From Sweltsa coloradensis (lineage: Eukaryota; Arthropoda; Insecta; Plecoptera; Chloroperlidae): a stretch of 64,000 bases of DNA. The first letter of the stretch is position 1. Every line of letters begins with the position of its first letter. The stretch lies in the NCBI GenBank assembly GCA_024449915.1, contig JAMZAV010000295.1:496001-560000 (forward strand), given 5' to 3'. Both the position numbers and the translations under genes were made by a program. The notes beneath the pieces are model-generated. The model was not told the DNA's origin. It ran no database searches and saw only the letters and a list, made by a program, of their open reading frames with translations. Positions 56,904 to 64,000 of this stretch are shown here, in pieces.

Positions 56904-57174
56904 TATTCTTTTTAGTCTTAACGAATGTTGTAATCGAATATGTGCTCACTGGACGTGTCCGAATTTCTGCATCTGGTTGGCCCATCCTCACTAGCTGTGA
57001 CTAATTTACCATGAAGCTTTGTTTGATTTATTAATTATGATGAATTGATTAACTAGTGAATGTGATACATTGATTCATGTATTGTCATCAAGAATATACA
57101 TCTGTGTGAAAAATTTCAGCTCGATCGGACATTTGGAAGTGGGTGAAATATCTATTCCCATATAAAACTTTAAT

Positions 57175-59095
57175 TATCTAGGTGCCCGTTAGGGCTCCAC
57201 AGCCAAGCCGTGGTGCGCTACACACATAAGCACCTTATACAGCAAGCAGAGTTGGGGTGATTTCGAGGTGTTACCCAGCCGTCATGTAACGCGATGTGAA
57301 CTTGAAAACTATCACAATCGAGGGGATTTAGGTACCTGACAAACACATGCCAAATTTTATTGGGGTACGATTATTCCTTCTTGGTGAAAAAATGGCTTGA
57401 AACATGCTCAAAATCACTTTAAGGATGTTAGCTACTGCTACTGCCTACTACTGCCTACTACTGCCTACTACTGCTACTGCTAACATCTAATACGTCGGCC
57501 CGCGATTCTGACCAGACGGTGGGACTACAATGTTCATATTTTACATGGACATTAAGGTTATAGAAATATAGTCTCTTTTGAAAAAAAAAGTTGAAAAAGT
57601 TTGTTGGAAGGCTTCCAAATAAAGGTTTTAAAATAAGCCTTTAACACTTGGCATACAATCAACAAGTAACCATAGTTACTTGACACTTGTTGACGGTACA
57701 AGCAGAGTTAGGCGGGAAAGTGCGATACGTAAACAAATGGCGGACATTAAAAAATTTTTCTTCTTTGTGTGGAACGAGAAAAGGTGTCATTATACTCTCA
57801 TAAAACAAATCAGGAACCGTCCCTGGCCTAGGCCCAGATGTAGAAAATTATTTATAATACAACAGTGTAGGTCTAAAGTTCCATTAGGCTAAAGGACTAG
57901 ATAAATAAATACTTACATTACATGTTTGACAAGCCTAGCCAACCCTAGACCAGCACAACCAATTGTTCTGACAAACTTCCCGCACAAATAACTAGTTTTG
58001 ATTACTAAAGCCTAATTCAGATAACCAATAGTATGATTGTCCACCTAGGATTTACAAAATGTTCGGAAATAATACACATATTCTTTTCTTTTTAGCCATA
58101 TTTATAGTCATGATCAAAGTCAGCTTGCTGCTACACACAATGGCAAATCGAGGTGTCGAATATTAGCGTGCTCATCTGTTTGTTTACATAATTGCAACAA
58201 TCAAATCATTTCATGCAACTCGTCTTTCGATTGGCCCGCGTTTATGAAGGCACTGCCATCTAGAATAATATAGAACGTTTTCGAGCTCTTTGGTACGCAA
58301 ATCTTTTTAAAGTGTCTGGATTTCGTGAACCGTACCCCACGTGAATAACAGCAATACTCTTTCAACTCACAACCCATGACGTTTTCTACGATACCGTTCA
58401 AGAATACCAATTTCTTCGAAAACGAAAACGACTTCGTTTTCAAATTGCGTTTTCAACTCATCTCCCACGAACTCAAGAATTGGGGTCCAGTCCTTTTACC
58501 GTCGTTATACCATGGTTATATCACCTATACCAGGATGTACATGAATCCGGTCTAGATATTTTACATCCTATTGTCTATTGTTATCGCTAATACCATAGAA
58601 ATTAAATCAACTTTGATAAAATAATTATATTTCAACAAATAATTATACAATGGAACTTGAAAAAGTAATGAGATCACACACATAACAAAAACTTGTAGAA
58701 ATACAGCCAAACCTTACACACTCAAAAGAAATGAGATCTTAAAAAAGGGCCAAGCTCATCTGCCCTTCCACATTTGCGCATTCTTAATTCATAAACGTAC
58801 AGTGTCCCATAACAGGCTAGCATCCTCGAAAAGCTTGGCAAAATAAATTTGCATGTTATAACGTTTAAATTAATTAGAAAAAAGAACTTGGTTGAACTAT
58901 TACGTTTAAATTAATAATCGCAAAATTTTATTTTGCCAAGCTTTTCGAGGATGCTGTTATGGGACACTGTACGTTTATGAATTAAGAATGCGCAAATGTG
59001 GAAGGGCAGATGAGCTTGGCCCTTTTTTAAGATCTCATTTCTTTTGAGTGTGTAAGGTTTGGCTGTATTTCTACAAGTTTTTTGTTATGTGTGTG
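57175..59095 (+). mobile_element. Mosaic foldback element, copy 2
   Basis: Same order as copy 1 at 51212: TTATCTAGGTGCCCGTTAGGG, CAAGCAGAGTTGGGGTGATT, an uninterrupted TTGGTGAAAAAATGGC, the subfamily-II-like block (GGGACTACAATGTTCATA, CATTAAGGTTATAG), then a foldback. Segment 57690-58545 has no counterpart in copy 1 and is either an insertion here or a loss there. Similar sequences (TGTGTGAAAAATTTCAGCT) lie outside both ends (57100 and 59171). Confidence 0.7.
58675..59095. repeat. Foldback (long inverted repeat), copy 2
   Basis: Left arm about 58675-58853, right arm about 58917-59095, nearly identical over about 178 bp. The outer 50 bp and innermost 30 bp resemble foldback copy 1; the middle differs strongly, yet both arms of this copy agree with each other. 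Confidence 0.9.
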
Positions 59096-59236
59096 TTGGT
59101 AATAATGAATTAATTGATTAATTAGTGAATCTGTTAATTGATTAATCTATTGTCATCAAGGATACGTATGTGTGAAAAATTTCAGCTTGATTAGACATTG
59201 AGAAGTGGGTGAAATATCGATTGTAAGATTCCGTCT

Positions 59237-59269
<33 letters not shown>

Positions 59270-59594
59270 CATGAAGCTAATATAAGCGTTGTAAAAATAG
59301 GCTGCCAATGTGTAGGAATTATTTTAACGACAATGGTTTTGTTTTTGAAAATATATTTTTTGTTTATTTGTTGTCAGGCGGTGAAATGCAGTGCCCATAG
59401 TATATCGAATTTTGAACGCTCAAGGTACCCCCGAATTCCGCTCGGAGATTGCGTAAACCTTGCAATATTTTCACGTTTTTCGTATTGGCTATGTTTCTTA
59501 TAGTATTGTCACAGATGATAGACTTCACTGCGTTATATGCATTTTAAAACATGTTTAATAATTTTTTAAATACCTTCTAGAAATTACAAATCTA
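59096..59594. other. Non-coding stretch with (CAGA)n
   Basis: A (CAGA)n run at 59241-59268. Otherwise no supported gene. Confidence 0.5.
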
Positions 59595-59655
59595 TCCCGA
59601 CCAGGGGATTGGACCCAGGTCTTCCACATTTCGGGTGTAAGGGCGCCTTAGCTAA
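59595..59655 (-). pseudogene. tRNA-like sequence
   Basis: On the minus strand: TTAGCTAAGGCGCCC (A-box-like), an arm with ACACCCGAAATGTGG and CTGGGTCCAATCCCCTGG (T arm). It is interrupted at its 5' side by the element at 59655-59947. Confidence 0.5.
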
Positions 59656-59947
59656 CTAGACTTGGAAAACGCCAAAGTCGTAGTTAGACGAGTGGGCGAG
59701 TCATGTGAGTACCCGGGAACATTTGCATTTAAATTTATTTATATATGAGGTATAAAATGATATATTTTTGAGTTTAGTCATGGTAGGCCTGTAAGAGCGC
59801 GTCAACTGTAAGGGACCAAGGTCATAATGCGCCACTCTAGCCTATGACAGGCTAGGGAGGGAAGAACCATGCTGGATCAAACCTTAGCTAAGGGGAGGAA
59901 AGGGAATGTTACCGGTTACTCAACATAGGACTCGCTCACTCGTCTAA
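59655..59947 (-). mobile_element. HINE-like element, subfamily III
   Basis: In element sense (minus strand) it starts TTAGACGAGTGAGCGAG and near its 3' end has the inverse CTCGCCCACTCGTCTAA (one mismatch). It finishes ACGACTTTGGCGTTTTCCAAGTCTAG|T. The 3' end aligns with GGGACTTAAGCGTTTTCC-CTAG|T of subfamilies I and II, but the 5' motif and interior differ. It carries a family E fragment at about 59795-59851. Confidence 0.65.
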
Positions 59948-59974
59948 CAACGACTTTTGCGATATTCGTGTGTA

Positions 59975-60590
59975 AATTGAGCCGTCCTAGCAACAATGTA
60001 CATAATGAGCTCCAATGTTGAACAGAATTAGTTTGTTGATTTTGGCGCCGCCTCCGTGCAGAATCGTGTCCAGCTTGTTTGGTCGGTGTTTCCTATTTAA
60101 AATACCGGACCTTTATAGTTAGCCATTAAATAAATAAATAAATAAATTGTATTTAGAGTCTACCCAGTCAGTTATATAACTGATTTTCAGTGGGGGACTT
60201 TAAATCAAAGCGACCAAGCCTACCCTGTAGGCCCCGACGCAATCGACGAGTGAGCGATAACCAACCAAAGATCGATATGTTTAATAGGAAATATAGCAAT
60301 CATGGTATGGACAGTGTGAACACCGCGGATCTACGCCAGAATCAACAAGGCCGATTCAGAACAACTCTGAATTTATTATGTGCTTCGTTGCTAGGACGGT
60401 TCCAAAGTCACCGTTTACAAACTCCTAAGACAAGAACTGATGGACTTTAGTCCAAATCAGAAGTTAATAAACTTCTGACTTTATCGGGAATCGAACTTTG
60501 GACCTTCTGCATTGAAGCAGATACGCTAACCACAAGACCAACGAGTCGATGGTGTCGGCGCCTACAGGGTTGGTTTGGTTTGGTTTAAAA
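59975..60590 (+). repeat. SINE family B host copy, split by a second family B SINE
   Basis: The left part 59975-60127 (CCGTCCTAGCAACAATGTAC, TGTTTCCTATTTAAAATACC) and right part 60546-60590 (GTCGGCGCCTACAGGGTTGG) are consecutive pieces of family B in plus orientation, separated by the antisense copy 60128-60546. Confidence 0.7.
60128..60546 (-). repeat. SINE family B, full-length antisense copy, nested
   Basis: From right to left: head CTCGTTGGTCTTGTGGTTAG, CTGCTTCAATGCAG, B box GTTCGATTCCCG, body, CCTACAGGGTAGGCTTGG, CACTGAAAATCAG and a (TTTA)n tail at the left edge. All family landmarks are present. Confidence 0.88.
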
Positions 60591-60637
60591 TTAATGTGCA
60601 TTAATTAAGGTTCTTAAATTTGAATTTTTTTTATTTT

Positions 60638-61421
60638 TTGGATGAGCGAAGCGAGCGAAGCGAAGATTCCATTTCTCTACACTGGAGAAAAAATCCGGAA
60701 TGTTTTTTTTTTCTTTCTTTCTTTCTTTCTGTATTTTTGTGTGTCTGTTAACACGATTCCGGCTAAACCGATACTCCGATTGCGATGAAATTTCATGGAG
60801 GCCTTTGAAATCTCTGAACTTAGAACTGCCACGTTTTTAGCGCAATCGGGAAATTTTTTTCTCATAAAAAAAAGCAATTTTACGATTTTTTTTCGATTTT
60901 TAAAAACTTTCCCTTTGACTTATAACACCTACATGCTTTAAACCGATTGTAATGATTTTTTCACAGAACCTTAATTTCATGAATTTAAAATATTCGTGCG
61001 AAATTTGAGCGTAATCAAAAAATTATTTCTTATGAAAATCGAAATTTTACGTTTTTCTTTTTTAAAAAACAATTCTTTGACTTATAACACCCATATGCGT
61101 TATCCGATTGTAATAATTTTTTTACAGAACCTTAATTTTATAAATTCATATATTTGTGTAAAATTTGTGCGTAATCGAATAATTATTTCCCTTTTGAAAA
61201 TTACATATTTTCGATTGTTTCCTTTTTTTAAATTTCAATTAATTAAAAAATTAAAAATTAAAGTTTATTTTTCATTTTAATTTAATTTAATTTTTTTTTA
61301 AATCTTCAACAAAGTTAAGATTTTTTCACAGAACAAAAGAAAATCCGCAAAAAACCATGGCAGGTCAATGCACCAAATTCGCTCATCCCAACAACGCGGC
61401 GGGACTTAAGCGTTTTCCTAG
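60638..61421 (+). mobile_element. HINE-like element, subfamily I, copy 6
   Basis: Starts TTGGATGAGCGAAGCGAGCG; contains ATTCCATTTCTCTACACTGG, a (TTTC)n tract and two interior modules; ends TCGCTCATCCCAACAACGCGG, GGGACTTAAGCGTTTTCCTAG|T. It lies 172 bp upstream of the F-box pseudogene. Confidence 0.9.
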
Positions 61422-61593
61422 TATATTCACCACATAAATGTTCAAAGTATTCACTGGACCTTGCCCAAAAGTATCAAACAGTCTTGCTGATGTTATTGTT
61501 GCGTTTGTTTTTATTGACAGGTCTGGTTATGATTTTGTTTCTCAGGTTTATTTGTCGATGTTATCGCTACAGTCGGATGTAAACTGGTTTTAA

Positions 61594-62809
61594 GATGATG
61601 TCCATAGTCTCCCTCGTGAGGTCCTCCTAGAAGTGTTTTCTTATCTCAGTCCCACGTTTCTGTGCGAGACAGTATGCTAAGGTATGTATGGATTGGGGGA
61701 TGCATGTAAAGACCCATTGCTTTATAAGACACTCGAGTTCAAAGGAGGCGAGGTCAGCACCGAGACGGTCATCAAGCTCCTCAGGCGGGCACCGTTGCTC
61801 AAGGAACTCAGACTAGTTGACCAGAAAGACTTGAACAAAATCTTAGAGCAGGTCTGGCAAAATAATCACCAGATGCGTGTCTTGGATTTGGATTGGTCTG
61901 GCTCGGACTGTGAACCTATAAAGTTATCTATTATGAAGGAGATAACACAAAACTGAAGCAATCTATACACTTTGAAACTCAAAGGCTATTATGTGTGTGA
62001 AGATGGAGAGGTTTTTTACAAATCACTTGTTAGTCTCCCCCATCTGAGAACTCTCCATTTAATAAACGGCATAAAGCACAGCTACCAGGCAGTGTCGCAC
62101 CTTCTCAATAGCAGCCTTGATCTCGAGGACCTTCAAATATACGATGAATCATTGCTGCTTTCTGGTTTTCATCATGCGTGTACTTTATCCAACAAGGAGA
62201 TCATAACCTTGTGCGAGCGGTTCTCTAAGACCCTACGCTGCCTGACTCTTCAATATGGCGCCTGGTCTCTAGATGCTTTCAACGCGCTGCAGAAGTGTGA
62301 CCACCTGGAAGAGTTGTCCATCCTCGACCCGGACGAGTGTGTCCAGTGAGGGTTTGCTCGTCATCGGGTCGATGCCCAACCTGTTCCGTCTGCAATTCAG
62401 AGAAGATTACACTAACGTCGATGAGAATACCTGGATCCGGTTGTTTGCATCTGGCACCTGGACGAATCTCGTGTCGCTTGAATTGATTAGATGCAACATC
62501 ACAGACCCGGTGGCAAAGGCAATCGGTTTGTATCTCATGAACCTGAAGATCATTTCGATATCAGTAGGCCTATGTGTAACAGATATTGACTGTGAGGTGT
62601 TAGAGACCATAATCAAGGACTGCCACCAACTTCAAAAGCTTCGACTTTACTACCCTTATGGTATTAATGGTAGGCATACTGAGGCAATTCTTCTGATCCC
62701 AGAATATCTTCCTCGTCTTAAGAAATTGATCATCGTCCAATATAATCCCTCAAGTTATTGGGAGCCTGTGTCTCAAATAAAACAACTAATGCCTAAACTA
62801 GAGATATAA
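61594..62809 (+). pseudogene. F-box / leucine-rich-repeat protein, broken copy
   Basis: The first codons give an F-box (DDVHSLPREVLLEVFSYLSP...CETVC). About 350 residues of degenerate leucine-rich repeats follow (LRTLHLI, LEDLQIY, LRCLTLQY, LEELSIL, LVSLELIRCNI, LQKLRLYY, LKKLIIVQ). F-box/LRR proteins are substrate receptors of SCF ubiquitin ligases: the F-box binds SKP1 and the LRRs bind the target. Lesions: TAA at 61678-61680 inside the F-box, where removing one T restores CKVC; TGA at 61954-61956 where Cys is expected (N-x-SNLYTL); a +1 frameshift near 62335-62347. An in-frame TAA at 61591 lies just before the F-box and no start codon is visible, so exon 1 may be elsewhere or lost. No intron is seen within the copy, which would fit either a retrocopy or a large terminal exon. 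Confidence 0.82.
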
Positions 62810-63398
62810 TACGTAGACTTATAGCACACACTGTTCAAAAAAATCGTCAAATTACTGCAAATGTTTTTTATTAAATTTACTGCACGTATTCAGTTTTTTT
62901 AATTTACTGGAAATGTTGTAGTAAACTACAAATTAGACGACAAAATGCAGTAAAAAAACTAATCAAATTAGTTTAAGTTGAATGCACCATAAAGGGAAAA
63001 ATTAAGACAACGATTTCTTAAAATAAATGTTATCACAGTCTGGAACTTCGACGAAACTAATATCAAATATATTCCTAGACAAATAGTTAATCAAACGATT
63101 TAAATTGTTGCAAATAAATCCCGATTTTCTGTAAATTACGGCAAATGATCACTTTATTCTACGGACATTGTTTTCAGTGTTCTTACTGCATATAGTTAGA
63201 ATATTATCAAGTGTCAGTAGTAAGTAAACTAAATTATTTCACCAATCAAATCATCTACTTTCTGTAAATTTACGGCAAATGTTGACTAAATAAAATAAAT
63301 AATAATAATAATAATAAATAAAAAATATAATTTTGCAGCTTGAAATAAAATGCGGGCCGAACCAATAATTCCTCAAACAGTGAATCATAAATTGATCG
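62810..63398. other. Non-coding stretch with a recurring short motif
   Basis: Variants of AATTTACTGCAAATGTT recur about six times (62846, 62876, 62899, 63129, 63183, 63262). An (AAT)n run is at 63300-63320. No gene. Confidence 0.5.
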
Positions 63399-63771
63399 GT
63401 ATGGTTCTAATATTCAACTTTTTAGGTCGTTAAATGTACTTCTATTGGAATAATATTATGGACAGTTAGCAGACTTTAAAAGGACGAGAATTCGTTCCTG
63501 AAGGGTAGATAAATATCACTTGGCAGACCGAAACAATTATCCCTATGAAATTCTAACAATCGCCCAATATGGTTCCAATCTTCACCATTTAAGAGTTGTC
63601 AAAGTAATAATGTAATCATATTTTCATAATATTCTCTTACTAGTGACCAGTTAACAGCGTTTAAAAGAACGGTTATTCGACACAGAAGAGTAGATTAATA
63701 TCTTATATCACCATGCATGGCGGATTTCCGAAAGGACGAAATTTCGACCCCGAGAAGTACATTAATAATTA
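63399..63771. repeat. Diverged tandem repeat, period about 170-180 bp
   Basis: TATGGTTCTAATATTCAAC...GTTAGCAGACTTTAAAAGGACG (63399-63485) resembles TATGGTTCCAATCTTCACC...GTTAACAGCGTTTAAAAGAACG (63568-63674). A third partial unit (GAAAGGACGAAATTTCGAC) follows at 63731. Identity is low. Confidence 0.5.
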
Positions 63772-63904
63772 ATATTAATTATATTATAGGCCTATCGTTA
63801 TATTGTTATATAATATGACCAGGAATCCGAAACCCTACTTTTCGTATTGAATTTCTCATTTAAAACATAACTACATCTCCCAACATGATTCACTATACAG
63901 ACGC

Positions 63905-64000
63905 GCTTCAGGTATACGGTGTCTTGGTGTATTGGGTTTATTGACTAGGACAGTGTATACTCTCTCTCCAGGTGTACCAGGTTCGAGCCTCGCTGACTTC
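63905..64000 (+). pseudogene. tRNA-like SINE head cut by the window edge
   Basis: GTGTCTTGGTGTATTGGGTT could be the A-box region, and CAGGTTCGAGCCTCGCTG at 63980-63997 is B-box-like. The rest lies outside the window. Confidence 0.4.

Noticed and set aside
20826..61421. Interpreting the HINE-like copies as cut-and-paste DNA transposons
   Set aside because: Their inverted motifs are asymmetric (terminal at the 5' side, subterminal at the 3' side) and no target duplication is visible at any copy.
1..64000. CRISPR arrays, operons or prophage-like regions
   Set aside because: Repeats here are dispersed or simple tandem repeats, and gene structure and retroelements are eukaryotic.

Overview
The window is a piece of nuclear genome from an animal, most likely a marine invertebrate. 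This is inferred from eukaryotic gene families (RCC1/RING/SIAH, F-box/LRR), a possible splice acceptor directly before a start codon, 5S- and tRNA-derived SINEs, a LINE, Helitron-type and hAT-type elements, AT-rich unique DNA, and CpG dinucleotides that are not visibly depleted. No marker in the sequence fixes the phylum. Nothing bacterial (operons, Shine-Dalgarno sites, CRISPR) is present.

Genes are very sparse. A coding region at 10481-12429 encodes an unusual fusion: an N-terminal RCC1 beta-propeller followed by a SIAH-type RING, SIAH zinc finger and substrate-binding domain. It is broken by two +1 frameshifts. At 61594-62809 lies an F-box/leucine-rich-repeat gene copy with at least three lesions. 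At 45364-47373 (minus strand) sits a 5'-truncated LINE whose 544-residue reverse transcriptase frame is fully open, with a 3'-UTR hairpin and a poly(A) tail. The rest is non-coding, repeat-derived or unrecognised.

The most striking content is a family of non-autonomous elements with the layout of Helentron/Helitron2 satellites (HINE-like). They start TTGGATGAGCG and repeat the inverse of that motif just before a stem-loop-like 3' end that finishes in CTAG|T. Nine copies in two subfamilies lie at 5232-5776, 15744-16483, 20826-21608, 21866-22643, 43133-43706, 43723-44320, 48728-49789, 55954-56200 and 60638-61421. A third, sequence-diverged subfamily that keeps the architecture is at 59655-59947. 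Two larger mosaic elements (51212-52595 and 57175-59095) carry the subfamily II core joined to a long foldback whose arms differ between copies but match within each copy.

SINEs are also abundant. Four copies belong to a tRNA-headed family A (2401, 7469, 40790, 54385). Several belong to a tRNA-headed family B (23428, 31374, 39908, 60128 and others, one nested in another). There is a 5S-rRNA-headed element (2905-3331), and elements with other heads. Three SINEs with unrelated heads share one 3' tail, and a 20-bp insertion made only of that tail, flanked by a target duplication, lies at 41822-41841. Two hAT-type MITEs with 8-bp target duplications, several long hairpins, microsatellites and a few candidate regulatory stretches complete the window.
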